This document shows positions 16,895 through 26,442 of a DNA stretch of 64,000 nt, piece after piece (position 1 is the stretch's first letter; each line of letters begins with the position of its first letter). Below the pieces are notes generated by a model. The model searched no databases, was not told the DNA's origin, and was given only the letters and a program-made list of their open reading frames with translations. The DNA lies in assembly GCF_003710255.1 (NCBI RefSeq), contig NZ_RHIB01000001.1, positions 2,330,113 through 2,394,112 of the forward strand, written 5' to 3'. The stretch comes from Alteribacter keqinensis (GTDB lineage Bacteria > Bacillota > Bacilli > Bacillales > Salisediminibacteriaceae). A program made the position numbers and the translations under genes.

Positions 16895-18607
16895 TTACAT
16901 CAGAATACTCTTTTCAATTTCCTTCATCTTATAAAAATACCCTTGCTTCTCCATCAGGTCCCGGTAGGTTCCCGCTTCTTCAATACGGCCATCGTTCATT
17001 ACAATAATCTGGTCCATACGCTCAAGACCTCTCAGGTTATGACTGATTAAAACGAGGGTATCATTTTTTGCCTGTTCGTAAAGTTCATCAAGAACCTTCT
17101 TTTCCGTCACCGAATCCACAGAAGACACCGGTTCATCCATCACCCAAAGTGGTGCTCCTTTAAGCATGGCTCTTGCAATAGCAAGACGCTGCTTTTCTCC
17201 GCCGGACAAATTCCCGCCTTTTTCATAAACACGGTCATTCAAGGAGAAATCACTCAGCATTACTTTTTCCAGAGCCCTGGTCATCTCATTATCCGTTACA
17301 GCGTCCCGTGCGATACGGAGATTATCGGCAATCGTTCCATAGAAGAAATGGTTTTCCTGCAAAACCACATTGACAGAGCGCCAGATGTCTTCTTTATCCA
17401 GCTGTTCAGTATTTTTTCCTGCCAGCCTAACGTCTCCTGAATCCGGAGACAGGACATTCAACATTACTTGCATAAGAGTGGATTTACCGGAGCCGCTTGC
17501 TCCGACAATCGCTGTCCTGGAGCCTGCCGGTAACATGAAACTCACGTCTTTGAGAGCCTGTCGCTCATCCTCGGGAAATGTGTAACAGACGTTTTTTCCT
17601 GAAATTTCATAAGCTTCCTGAGGCAGTGATGATGTGTTCTCCCACACTGCGTCTTCTTTTACATCAAGAACGGAAGACAGACGATTCACAGACTGACGGC
17701 TTCCTTCGTAATGAGTATGAAACGAAGCCATGGGTGTGGAATTTTCAAATACTGTAAGGGACGTTAACACCAGCATAGCAAGGAACAGCCCGTTTAACTC
17801 CCCCGTTGAAGCGAGATAGGCGCCTATCCCCAGCACGATCCACGTAACAGTCAAAGCAACAGCCCCGTTTACCGACTCGCTGTAGGCAGATTGAATGTGT
17901 TCTTTTTCCTGCTCCTTTACATAAGAGGCGGATGCTTCTGTTAATGCCTTCTCCTGTTCAGAAAGACGCTGGTGTATTTTCAGATCACGAAATCCGTAAA
18001 GAAGTTCCGCAGCCTCTGTGGAGAGAGCCCCCCGTTCTTCCCTCACGGTGGCATTCGTCTTTTTCTGCCGGTATGCGAACCAGGCCGGAATCACAAATCC
18101 CGTCAGGATAAGCCCCCCGACAATTGCCAGTGTCACGTAAACGGAGAAAAACAGCGTGAACACTATCGTGCTGAGAAAGATCGTCACCATCACTATCGGC
18201 GGATAAAAGACTCGCAGAAAGAAAAACTGCAGATGCTCTACGTCTCCGACTATTCTTGCCAGTAAGTCTCCGCTCCGGTATTTTTGAAAGATTCCCGGGG
18301 CCAGTGGTTCAAGCTTATTGTAGAAGTGGACCCTCAGATTGCTGAGAATCGTAAACGTTGCATGGTGAGAGAAATACCGCTCAGCATAGCGGCTTCCCGC
18401 TCGTAAAAAGCTGATAAACTTCAAGAAAGCTATGGTCATGGTTAACGTGTATAAAGGAGGTGCGAGCGCTGCTTTAGAAACCAGATATCCGCTCGATGCA
18501 AAAAGAGCCACAGCAGCCACCCCGGCAATAAAGCCAAACAAAATGGAGTAAAGGACGTCCTTTTTTTCTTTTGAAATCAGGGAAAACATGACGGCTAAGT
18601 CCTTCAT
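16895..18607 (-). CDS. cydC: ABC transporter CydC, cytochrome bd assembly
   Basis: A 570-residue half-ABC exporter with a six-helix membrane domain (about 10-310) fused to an ATPase domain. Walker A is GASGSGKST (about 365-373), the signature LSGGEKQR (about 467-474), and Walker B LWVMDEPVSSVD (about 486-497). CydDC forms a heterodimer that exports thiols and handles haem for cytochrome bd oxidase assembly. Its ATG overlaps the cydD stop by 4 bp. In B. subtilis cydABCD is one operon; here cydAB is not adjacent and must lie elsewhere. Confidence 0.93.
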   Translation of the reverse strand: MKDLAVMFSLISKEKKDVLYSILFGFIAGVAAVALFASSGYLVSKAALAPPLYTLTMTIAFLKFISFLRAGSRYAERYFSHHATFTILSNLRVHFYNKLEPLAPGIFQKYRSGDLLARIVGDVEHLQFFFLRVFYPPIVMVTIFLSTIVFTLFFSVYVTLAIVGGLILTGFVIPAWFAYRQKKTNATVREERGALSTEAAELLYGFRDLKIHQRLSEQEKALTEASASYVKEQEKEHIQSAYSESVNGAVALTVTWIVLGIGAYLASTGELNGLFLAMLVLTSLTVFENSTPMASFHTHYEGSRQSVNRLSSVLDVKEDAVWENTSSLPQEAYEISGKNVCYTFPEDERQALKDVSFMLPAGSRTAIVGASGSGKSTLMQVMLNVLSPDSGDVRLAGKNTEQLDKEDIWRSVNVVLQENHFFYGTIADNLRIARDAVTDNEMTRALEKVMLSDFSLNDRVYEKGGNLSGGEKQRLAIARAMLKGAPLWVMDEPVSSVDSVTEKKVLDELYEQAKNDTLVLISHNLRGLERMDQIIVMNDGRIEEAGTYRDLMEKQGYFYKMKEIEKSILM

Positions 18608-20334
18608 TCTTCCACCCCTTCTTGCTGCAGTTCAACCATGTTTCGATAGTCTACAGAGTTTTCCATCAGGTCCTCGTGTGTACCCTGGGCAGCCACGGCT
18701 CCATCATCCAGCAGTATAATTGTGTCAGCCTGTTTGATCGTATAAAGTCTGTGAGCAACCGTAATTACAGTGGCACGCTGAGACAGTTCTTTTATAGATG
18801 TTTGAAGAATCTGCTCGGTTTCAAGGTCGAGTCCGACAGTAGGTTCATCGAAAAGGATGATCGACGGATTCTTAATAAACGCCCGTGCCAATGCTACACG
18901 CTGTTTCTCTCCTCCGCTCAGACCGCGTCCTCCTTCTCCAACCGGAGTGTCGTACCCTTTTTCAAGTCTTGTAACCATGGATGCGATCCCTGCTTTTTCA
19001 GCAGCGGCTTCAATCTCTTTTCTCGTAACCTTGTTTTCCATACCGAGAGCAATATTGTCCGCAATCGTTCCGGAAAAAAGATAAGGATGCTGGGAAATAT
19101 AGCTTAACTGACCAAACCAGTCCTCTTCTTTCAGGATTGAACGGTTCTTGCCGTTTATAAGGATCTCACCGCCGGACGGGGCTGCGAGTCCTGATAGAAT
19201 ATGCAGTAACGTTGTCTTTCCTGAACCGCTCCGGCCAATAACAGCTGCATTAGCATTTGACGGAATAACCGTGTTCATTTCTTTTAACGCGAACCCTTCA
19301 ACACCGTATTGGAAACGAACGTTCTTTAAAACGATCTCCGGGGAAGTGATGCCTTCGAAAGGCTCGGTCCCCCACTCCACAGGCTGTTCCGGCTTATCAA
19401 TTTCTTCTTTAATCCGGTTTGCCGCAGCCATACTGCCCCGGCCGGAGTGAAACGCTGTACCGAGGTTTTTAAGAGTGTTGAAGAATTCAGGTGCGATTGT
19501 GAGCACAAGAAACGCAGTGAAAAAGGAAATACTCTCGTATATGACCAGGCGCAGACCTACTTCAACTGCAATAAGAGCGATACTCAGCATCGCAATAAAT
19601 TCAAGCATTAAAGAAGACAGGAATGCGACCTTCAGCACATTCATTGTTGCTTCCCGGAAGCGCAGACTGTTTTCACGTATTTGTTCACGCTGTTCTTCGC
19701 CACGACCATACAGCTTTAATGTAGCAAGACCTTGCAGTGTATCTAAAAATTGTCCTGAAAAGCGGGTCAGCTCTTCCACTTGCTCGTCCTGCTTTTTCTG
19801 AGTCACCTTTCCGATAAGAATCATGCAAAACGGAATGAACGGTGCCGTAATCAGTATAATAAGACCGGAATAGGGGTTTACAATAAAAATCGTAACTAAA
19901 AGCATAAGCGGAACCACATATGTGAGAATCATCTGTGGAATATACCTGCTGTAAAAACCGTCCACTTCGTCCACCGCATCGAGCATGACACTGACTTTTT
20001 TACCCGACTGCCCCTCCAGGGAAGCCTGGACCGGATTTCTTGTAAATTTCTTCAGAAGTGCTTCGCGAAAATCCTGTTTGACTTTTGAAGCCATCCGGAT
20101 CCCCGTGCGGGCTGCGAAATAGGAAAGGAGGGAGCGCACAAGTAAGACAACCAATAGAGCGCCAAGGTAGGGCACTGTCCACGAAAAGGACCGTCCCTGC
20201 ATGAAGATCCCGTCAACAATGAGCACAATTAAGTACGCCTGGGCGATCATCACCGCTCCTGTGAGAAAGCTTGTTGTATAAAGGGCATTCACCTTACTGC
20301 GCTGGGCAAATGCGAGTTTCTTTAATTCTTTCAT
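18604..20334 (-). CDS. cydD: ABC transporter CydD, cytochrome bd assembly
   Basis: A 576-residue partner of CydC with the same membrane-ATPase layout. GQSGKKVSVMLDAVDEVDGF (about 108-127) is typical of CydD coupling loops. Walker A is GRSGSGKTT (about 368-376), the signature LSGGEKQR (about 474-481), and Walker B IILFDEPTVGLD (about 493-504). It leads the cydDC unit with a GGGGGA ribosome site. A perfect Rex operator lies about 50 bp upstream, so expression should rise when NADH/NAD+ is high, as under low oxygen. Confidence 0.93.
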   Translation of the reverse strand: MKELKKLAFAQRSKVNALYTTSFLTGAVMIAQAYLIVLIVDGIFMQGRSFSWTVPYLGALLVVLLVRSLLSYFAARTGIRMASKVKQDFREALLKKFTRNPVQASLEGQSGKKVSVMLDAVDEVDGFYSRYIPQMILTYVVPLMLLVTIFIVNPYSGLIILITAPFIPFCMILIGKVTQKKQDEQVEELTRFSGQFLDTLQGLATLKLYGRGEEQREQIRENSLRFREATMNVLKVAFLSSLMLEFIAMLSIALIAVEVGLRLVIYESISFFTAFLVLTIAPEFFNTLKNLGTAFHSGRGSMAAANRIKEEIDKPEQPVEWGTEPFEGITSPEIVLKNVRFQYGVEGFALKEMNTVIPSNANAAVIGRSGSGKTTLLHILSGLAAPSGGEILINGKNRSILKEEDWFGQLSYISQHPYLFSGTIADNIALGMENKVTRKEIEAAAEKAGIASMVTRLEKGYDTPVGEGGRGLSGGEKQRVALARAFIKNPSIILFDEPTVGLDLETEQILQTSIKELSQRATVITVAHRLYTIKQADTIILLDDGAVAAQGTHEDLMENSVDYRNMVELQQEGVEE

Positions 20335-20383
20335 AGTCTTAAATCCCCCATTTAAGGTGGTTTACATTCAATAATTGTTGTGA

Positions 20384-20401
20384 TTGTGAATATTTTCACA
20401 A
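20384..20401. promoter_or_regulatory. Rex operator upstream of cydDC
   Basis: TTGTGAA-TATT-TTCACAA is a perfect 18-bp palindrome and an exact match to the Rex consensus (TTGTGAA-N4-TTCACAA). It is centred about 58 bp before the cydD start. Rex represses cyd genes in B. subtilis and releases DNA when NADH binds. Confidence 0.9.
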
Positions 20402-20537
20402 GTTTATTTTAAAATAAAATCCTTTATGAAGTAAAGGAATTTTAACCGTCCCTTTATTATAAACGATATGATGGGTTTTTACATGTACGGTGCTCACGAT
20501 TTTTTTGACAAGTGTGTGAAGATAAATGGCGGAAGAA

Positions 20538-20621
20538 GGTTTAGACAAGTTAGTATGGGGTTTAATCAAGTTAGGCTTTGCTTTAAACAAGTTAGAGTAC
20601 GATTTAAACGATTTAGTCTTC
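20538..20621. repeat. 21-bp tandem repeat array A (four units)
   Basis: Four head-to-tail 21-bp units starting at 20538, 20559, 20580 and 20601, with the core TTTAAACAAGTTAG degraded in places and no indel between units. It shares its consensus, inverted, with the array at 28406. It lies between the acyl-CoA ligase stop and the cydDC control region. Together with the hairpin that follows and the Rex region it fills the gene-free stretch 20335-20753. Confidence 0.85.
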
Positions 20622-20702
20622 ATCTCCCCTTCCCCACTCCCCAAAAAACGAAGGTGTCTCAAAATGTCCCGGTAGATTGGCTATGGCTCCACTCATTGCT
20701 TC

Positions 20703-20747
20703 GAGGTTGACTCAAAAGGTAAAAAACCGACCTTTTGAGTCAACCTC
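20703..20747. terminator. Perfect 18-bp hairpin after the acyl-CoA ligase operon
   Basis: GAGGTTGACTCAAAAGGT pairs perfectly with 20730-20747 across a 9-nt A-rich loop. It begins 6 nt past the operon's stop. The minus-strand T-run is in the loop rather than after the stem, so it is either an unusual terminator or a 3'-end stabilising stem. Confidence 0.55.
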
Positions 20748-20753
20748 CTCCTC

Positions 20754-22373
20754 TTATTTTATCACCAGATGATCTTTCAATTGAGCCCTGAGAGCTCTCT
20801 TTAAAAACTTCCCGACTGACGTCTTTGGAATTTCATTCAGGAACACAATGTCATCCGGAAGCCACCACTTGGCAAACTGCGGCTTCAGAAAATCCATGAG
20901 GTCTTCTTTTCCCACTTCATCCTTATACTCATCTTTCAGCACCACGCACGCCACGGGCCGTTCCTGCCATTCAGGATGGGCAACCGCCACTACACTTGCT
21001 TCAAAGACGGCGTCGTGTGCCATAAGAGCATTCTCGATATCTACAGAAGAAATCCACTCCCCTCCGCTTTTAATCATATCCTTGGTTCGGTCGATGATTT
21101 TTATGATCCCTTCTTTATCCACCGTTACAACGTCCCCCGTATGAAGCCATCCGTCCCTGAATGCCTCTTCTGTACGATCATCCCGGTAATACTCATTTGC
21201 AATCCACGGGCCTCGGAGCATTAATTCACCCATGTCCTCACCGTTCCACTCTACTTCTCCCCGCTCACCAACGACCTTCATCTCAAGTCCTGGAACGAGG
21301 AGCCCCTGCTTGGAGCGCACATCCAGCTTTTCTTCTTCACCAAGATCATCCTGATAGCTCTTTAACTTTGAAACGGTCACAAGAGGACTGGTTTCGGTCA
21401 TACCGTATGCGTGTAAAAACGGAACATTATATTTTGTTTCATAGGCACGGATCATCCCTGATGGTGCCGCAGATCCTCCACATAACACAGCCCGCAGACT
21501 CGTTGTATCATAATCGCCGCTCTCAAGTTCGTTCAACAGCCCGAGCCAGATTGTCGGAACGCCTGCAGTAATCGTCACCTTCTCTTTTTCTATGAAATCT
21601 GCAAGCAGCTTCGGTGTAAACTGAGGTCCCGGAAGCACCTGCGTTGTTCCGAGCATGGTTGCTGCAAACGGCAGTCCCCAGGCATTCGCATGGAACATCG
21701 GAACAACAGGCATACACCGGTCTGCTTCAGAGAGGCCGGCAGTGTCGGCCAGACCCAGCGCAAAACTGTGCAAAACGATCCCCCTGTGAGAGTAAACGAC
21801 ACCTTTGGGATTCCCTGTTGTTGCAGACGTGTAGCACATTCCCGCAGGTTCATTTTCATCCAGGTCTTTTATAAAAGCAAAGCGTTCATCTCCCTTTTCC
21901 AGCAGGTCTTCGTAGGAATACAGAGGGGAAATATCTGACTCGGGGAGTTCCTCTGAATCTGTCATGACAATAAATGCTTCCACCGTTTTCAACTGGTTCT
22001 TCACTTTTTCCACTAGAGGCCATACATCTTCGTCTACGAGAAGCACTTTATCCTCTGCATTGTTAATGATGTAGATAATGTGTTCAGGACTCAGACGAAT
22101 GTTGATTGTATGAAGTACAGCTCCCATTCCCGGAGCTGCGAAGTAAACTTCAAGGTGGCGGTGATGATTCCAGGCCAGCGTAGCTACACGGTCTCCTCGT
22201 TCAACCCCAAGCTCCGCAAGAGCTGATGCGAGACGGCGCGTACGTTTTCCGATCTCTATGTAAGTAAAGGACGAAACCCCGCCGGACGTTCGTGAAATCA
22301 CCTGTTTTTCAGGAAAAAACTGCTCTGCTCTTTCCATCATGGCTCCTACTGTTAATGGTACATTCATCATCAT
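20754..22373 (-). CDS. Long/medium-chain acyl-CoA synthetase (AMP-binding)
   Basis: A 539-residue ANL-superfamily ligase that activates a carboxylic acid to its acyl-CoA through an acyl-adenylate. The AMP motif is YTSATTGNPKGVVYSH (about 178-193). A5 is HAYGMTETSPL (about 317-327), the A7 region is WLHTGDVVTVDKEG (about 412-425), A8 is KSGGEWISSVDIENAL (about 436-451), and the A10 catalytic lysine is in KTSVGKFLKRALR. WNHHRHLEVYFA is typical of the medium/long-chain (AlkK/DmdB-like) group. It is the last gene of a six-gene operon. Which acid it uses cannot be read from the sequence. Confidence 0.9.
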   Translation of the reverse strand: MMMNVPLTVGAMMERAEQFFPEKQVISRTSGGVSSFTYIEIGKRTRRLASALAELGVERGDRVATLAWNHHRHLEVYFAAPGMGAVLHTINIRLSPEHIIYIINNAEDKVLLVDEDVWPLVEKVKNQLKTVEAFIVMTDSEELPESDISPLYSYEDLLEKGDERFAFIKDLDENEPAGMCYTSATTGNPKGVVYSHRGIVLHSFALGLADTAGLSEADRCMPVVPMFHANAWGLPFAATMLGTTQVLPGPQFTPKLLADFIEKEKVTITAGVPTIWLGLLNELESGDYDTTSLRAVLCGGSAAPSGMIRAYETKYNVPFLHAYGMTETSPLVTVSKLKSYQDDLGEEEKLDVRSKQGLLVPGLEMKVVGERGEVEWNGEDMGELMLRGPWIANEYYRDDRTEEAFRDGWLHTGDVVTVDKEGIIKIIDRTKDMIKSGGEWISSVDIENALMAHDAVFEASVVAVAHPEWQERPVACVVLKDEYKDEVGKEDLMDFLKPQFAKWWLPDDIVFLNEIPKTSVGKFLKRALRAQLKDHLVIK

Positions 22374-22393
22374 ACATTTCCCCTTCCAGAGTA

Positions 22394-23500
22394 TTATGTG
22401 TTCTGATTTTTATCCATTTGACTTAAAAGCTCTCTTGTATGTTCACCTTTCAACGGCGGTCTTGTGCTGATCCTGCTCTTATGCTGCGGAAATGTCGCTG
22501 CCTGCCGGGTACCGTCTTCATTATCCCAGACAAGGTTTTTCCCTTGAAAATATGGAGTTTTATTAATCTCACTCGGCTCAAGAACCGGTGTAAGACAGCA
22601 GTCATGTTCAAGACCGAATAAAGTCCACTCCTGGAGTGTTTTACCGGCAAACAAAGACTGTATTTCCTTAAAAACCGTATTTGATTCTTCAGTCGTTGAC
22701 CAGTGAGAGCTGATCCAGTCGGGGCGGTTTACTCCATCGCAAAAATTCGTCCAGAACTTCTTCTCCAGTGCCGCCAGAGCCGCATACCGCCCATCTTTTG
22801 TCTCATAAAGACTGTAGCAGACGAGTTCGCCGTCAAGGAGAGAAATACCGGTTTCCCGCCCTGTTTCCTGTTCGTAGATCACGTGATTGGTCATAAGAGA
22901 AACCATCGAATCTGCCAGGGAAAGATCCACATACTCACCTTCCCCTGTTCTCTCTTTTTTCACCAGAGCTGCAAGGATCCGTTCATTTGCAGTAACACCC
23001 CCGAAAAGGTCGGCAAACGTATTCGTCGGATGAACCGGTGAGCCACCTTTGTCTTTCATCTGAGACAGGGATCCGCTCACAGCCATATAATTCAGATCGT
23101 GGCTTCCCAAGTTGCTTGCTGTACCGGCTTGTCCGTACCCGGAAATGGAGCAATAAACAATGCCCGGGTTAACCTCCTTTGCACGTTCGTAATCGATTCC
23201 CAGCCTGCTGGTCACCCCCGGTCTGAAACTCTCGATAACAACATCCGCCTCTTCAATTAATAAAAGAGCCGCCGTCTGCCCTTCTTCTGTTTTTAAATCC
23301 AGGGTAATGCTTTTTTTATTACGGTTATTGGCTAAAAAAACGAGCCCGTCACCGTTTTTCTTTTCTCCTGTATTTCGGGCCGGGTCACCTTCCGGCGGCT
23401 CCACTTTAATTACTTCTGCTCCAAGATCCCCAAGCCGCAGCGTCGCATAAGGGCCGGGCAGATAAAATGAAAAATCAATCACACGAATCCCTTTAAGCAT
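22394..23500 (-). CDS. CaiB/BaiF family (class III) CoA-transferase
   Basis: A 368-residue class III CoA transferase. These cytosolic dimers move CoA between carboxylic acids or racemise 2-methylacyl-CoA. The N-terminus IRVIDFSFYLPGPYATLRLGDLGAEVIKVE, quoted in part, gives the fold signature (PGPYATLRLGDLGAEVIK, about 15-32). The catalytic Asp is likely the one in TNTFADLFGG (about 158-167). A GAGGTGA ribosome site precedes the ATG. It lies between two acyl-CoA ligase genes, so it probably shuttles CoA onto a substrate of the same pathway, or acts as an alpha-methylacyl-CoA racemase. Confidence 0.88.
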   Translation of the reverse strand: MLKGIRVIDFSFYLPGPYATLRLGDLGAEVIKVEPPEGDPARNTGEKKNGDGLVFLANNRNKKSITLDLKTEEGQTAALLLIEEADVVIESFRPGVTSRLGIDYERAKEVNPGIVYCSISGYGQAGTASNLGSHDLNYMAVSGSLSQMKDKGGSPVHPTNTFADLFGGVTANERILAALVKKERTGEGEYVDLSLADSMVSLMTNHVIYEQETGRETGISLLDGELVCYSLYETKDGRYAALAALEKKFWTNFCDGVNRPDWISSHWSTTEESNTVFKEIQSLFAGKTLQEWTLFGLEHDCCLTPVLEPSEINKTPYFQGKNLVWDNEDGTRQAATFPQHKSRISTRPPLKGEHTRELLSQMDKNQNT

Positions 23501-23660
23501 GGTTCACCTCATTTTTATACACATTTCAAAACCTGTTAACTTACAGATGCTGCATTTAATAAACATGGCTCACCCAGACGAAGCCTGCCACTACTTCTCT
23601 TTCTACTGCGGTGTATCTCTTCCCCGTTTCCATATGCAACAACTCTTACGTCAGAAAAAG

Positions 23661-25220
23661 TTACCCGTTGCTTTTTACGAGTTCGTTTTTCAGCATGAAT
23701 TTCTGAATTTTCCCGCTTGCGTTTCTCGGTAGTTCGTCCACGAATAAGTACCTGCGAGGCCTTTTATAATCAGCTAACTTTGTACTCTCCTGACAAAACC
23801 GGTCAAGGTCTTGTTCTGATAAAGAGTCGTTCTTCCTCACAATCACAGCCATAACTGATTCTCCCCACTTTTCATCAGGCTCTCCCAAAACAGCTACATC
23901 AAGAATACCTGGATGCTCGTAGAGAACATCTTCAATCTCTCTTGGGTAAATATTTTCACCACCGCTGATAATCATGTCATCGACTCTGTCTGCAATCCAC
24001 AGGTATCCCTCATCATCAAACGATGCTGCATCACCTGAATAATACCACCCTTTATAAATCGCATTTCTCGTTGCTTCTTCCCGGTTAAAATAACCCTGCA
24101 TCATACACGGACCTTTAACGATTAGTTCTCCTGTTTCTCCAGGGTTCATAATATCGTCCGGCTCCGATGGCCGTCCTGCCTCACGGGGCCTTACAATCCG
24201 GATCTCGTGGTTCAGACATGCCTTCCCGGCTGATCCCGCTTTCCTGACCTGATCCTTCTCGTTTAAAAACGTCACAGCAGGCCCCATCTCAGTCATTCCA
24301 TATGCCTGGACAAGTTCACACCCGAAATGTTCCTGTATGGCGTTAACGAGCGCAGGTGCCATAGGAGCAGCCCCGTACAACCCGAGACGGAGTGTTGTTA
24401 AATCGTAATCGTCCAATGACTCCTGGAGCATCATGTTCCACATTGTCGGAGCAGAAAAGAACAGGGATACTTTTTCCTCTTCAATAAGCTCCAACGTTCG
24501 TTTAGGTTCAAAATGGTGTGTGATGATATTTAAAGCTCCTACATGTACCCTCGGTAAAAATGCGCAATGAAGTTCAGCACAATGAAACATAGGCGCTGTA
24601 ACTAAACCCCGGTCATCCTCTGTCAGCTTTGTAGATGCAATAAGGATTAGACTTTGCTCGACCATCTCACGGTGACTGTGCATGACACCTTTTGGCCGCC
24701 CTGTCGTACCGCTCGTGTACATAATGGCATACAGATCTTCCTCTTGTACGTTACTATCAGGACGGTCACTTCCGGCTTCATGTACTTTCTCATGAAAATT
24801 CTCAGCGTATTCAGGAGTGTCGGAATCTACGTACCAGTATGAAATTTCAGGTATATCTTTTCGAACCTCATTTATCTGCGAGGCCAGCGCCTTTTCAAAA
24901 AGGACAATCTTCGGAGACGCATCTTCTACTATGAACAGAAGTTCATCTGCAGCAAGGCGGAAATTAATTGGATTAAAAACAGCTCCTATCTTCGCACATG
25001 CAAAATAGGCAGTTGCCAGCTCTTCCGTATTAAAAAGAAAAGTAGAAACACGGTCGCCTTTCTTTACACCTGCATCAAGAAAGGCATTTGCCGTTTTATT
25101 TACTCTGTCATTCCATTCTGCATACGTGAATCTGAGGTTCTTTTGCACATAAACAATCGCTTCTTTATCCGGAAACTTGGTTACCGTCTGCTCAAATAAC
25201 GTTCCAATTGTTGTAGACAT
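23661..25220 (-). CDS. Acyl-CoA synthetase (AMP-binding), second paralog
   Basis: A 519-residue ANL ligase, distinct from the one at 20754. Motifs: YTSGTTGRPKGVMHSH (about 167-182), QAYGMTEMGPA (about 299-309), WYYSGDAASFDDEGYLW (about 394-410), SGGENIYPREIEDVLY (about 418-433), and the catalytic-lysine motif NASGKIQKF near the C-terminus. GGAGGT sits before the ATG. It is separated from the CoA-transferase gene by 160 bp with no gene, the largest gap inside this operon, so an internal promoter there is possible. It is probably a fatty or aromatic acid-CoA ligase. Confidence 0.9.
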   Translation of the reverse strand: MSTTIGTLFEQTVTKFPDKEAIVYVQKNLRFTYAEWNDRVNKTANAFLDAGVKKGDRVSTFLFNTEELATAYFACAKIGAVFNPINFRLAADELLFIVEDASPKIVLFEKALASQINEVRKDIPEISYWYVDSDTPEYAENFHEKVHEAGSDRPDSNVQEEDLYAIMYTSGTTGRPKGVMHSHREMVEQSLILIASTKLTEDDRGLVTAPMFHCAELHCAFLPRVHVGALNIITHHFEPKRTLELIEEEKVSLFFSAPTMWNMMLQESLDDYDLTTLRLGLYGAAPMAPALVNAIQEHFGCELVQAYGMTEMGPAVTFLNEKDQVRKAGSAGKACLNHEIRIVRPREAGRPSEPDDIMNPGETGELIVKGPCMMQGYFNREEATRNAIYKGWYYSGDAASFDDEGYLWIADRVDDMIISGGENIYPREIEDVLYEHPGILDVAVLGEPDEKWGESVMAVIVRKNDSLSEQDLDRFCQESTKLADYKRPRRYLFVDELPRNASGKIQKFMLKNELVKSNG

Positions 25221-25259
25221 TTAAGTACCTCCAATAAGGATTTTAAGCAATGGTAAGGA

Positions 25260-26414
25260 CTATTCCATCCGCTCGATGATCGTCGCATTCGCCATCCCGT
25301 AACCTTCACACATCGTCTGCAGCCCGTATCTTCCGCCGCTTCGCTCAAGCTCATGAATCATGGAGGTCATGAGGCGGGCTCCGCTCGCCCCCAGCGGATG
25401 CCCTAAAGCGATGGCTCCTCCGTTCGGGTTCATCTTCTTCGGATCAGCTCCCGTTTCTTTTAACCAGGCTAACGGCACAGGTGCAAAAGCTTCGTTAACT
25501 TCAAAAACGTCAATGTCATCAAGGGTAAGGCCTGATTTTTCAAGCACCTTCTCTGTAGCAGGAATCGGCCCTGTGAGCATCAGTGTCGGATCAGACCCTA
25601 CAACGACACGGGTGTGAATACGAAACCTTGGTTTTAACCCCAGTTCTTCAGCTTTTTCCCGGCTCATAATAAGAATGGCACCGGCTCCGTCACTGATCTG
25701 ACTTGAGTTCCCGGGATGAATGGTCCCTCCCTCGATAAAGGAAGGATTCAGCCCTGCCAGCTTTTCTGCTGTTGTTCCTTCCCGTGGGCCTGTGTCGTGC
25801 ATGACCTCTTCAACCGTTCCGTCCGGGAGAGTAACGGAAACAGGGACAATCTCTTTATCAAAGAAACCCTTTTTTTGCGCAGTCAGGGCTCTCCTGTGGC
25901 TTTCTGCTGCATACTCGTCCATCTCTTCCCGGCTAAATCCCCACTTCTGAACAATCTTTTCAGCAGAAATTCCCTGGTGAACGATTTCGTATTTTCCGGT
26001 CAGCTGTTCACTTGGTTTAGCTCCCTGGAAGTTTGACCCCATCGGCACCCTGTCCATGTTCTCCACACCTGCAGCAATGACCACATCCATATCCCCGCTC
26101 AAAACCGCCTGGCTGGCGAAGTGGACAGCCTGCTGGCTTGATCCGCACTGGCGGTCAATGGTCGTTCCGGGCACGTGCTGAGGGAAGCCTGCGATAAGAG
26201 CAGCAACCCTTCCAATATCCCCGGCTTGCTCGCCGGACTGGGTTACACAACCCATAATCACATCCTCTACAATTCCGGGGTCAATTCCGGCTCTCTTTAC
26301 GACTTCCTTAAGAGCAATCGCAGCAAGATCATCGGGACGGACATGCTGGAGGGTTCCCTTCCGTCTTCCAACCGGCGTTCTGACTGCTTCAACGATGACT
26401 GCTTCTCTGTTCAT
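25260..26414 (-). CDS. Acetyl-CoA acyltransferase (thiolase)
   Basis: A 384-residue thiolase that cleaves 3-ketoacyl-CoA to acetyl-CoA and a shortened acyl-CoA, or the reverse. The nucleophilic Cys is in DRQCGSSQQAVHF (about 85-97). GGAIALGHPLGASGARL (about 336-352) holds the active-site His, and MCEGYGMANATI near the C-terminus holds the second Cys. The start is placed at 26414 (MNREAVIVEAVRTPVG) because thiolases open this way and AAGGGTGG lies upstream; an earlier in-frame ATG at 26465 would overlap the neighbouring gene. It works with the SDR and acyl-CoA dehydrogenase encoded upstream in beta-oxidation. Confidence 0.92.
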   Translation of the reverse strand: MNREAVIVEAVRTPVGRRKGTLQHVRPDDLAAIALKEVVKRAGIDPGIVEDVIMGCVTQSGEQAGDIGRVAALIAGFPQHVPGTTIDRQCGSSQQAVHFASQAVLSGDMDVVIAAGVENMDRVPMGSNFQGAKPSEQLTGKYEIVHQGISAEKIVQKWGFSREEMDEYAAESHRRALTAQKKGFFDKEIVPVSVTLPDGTVEEVMHDTGPREGTTAEKLAGLNPSFIEGGTIHPGNSSQISDGAGAILIMSREKAEELGLKPRFRIHTRVVVGSDPTLMLTGPIPATEKVLEKSGLTLDDIDVFEVNEAFAPVPLAWLKETGADPKKMNPNGGAIALGHPLGASGARLMTSMIHELERSGGRYGLQTMCEGYGMANATIIERME

Positions 26415-26442
26415 AGCGTATAACCACCCTTCTCTCGTATAC

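Noticed and set aside
20396..20662. Open frame across array A as a protein-coding gene
   Set aside because: The frame stays open because the 21-bp unit is a multiple of three; no ribosome site is seen and the rest covers the Rex region.
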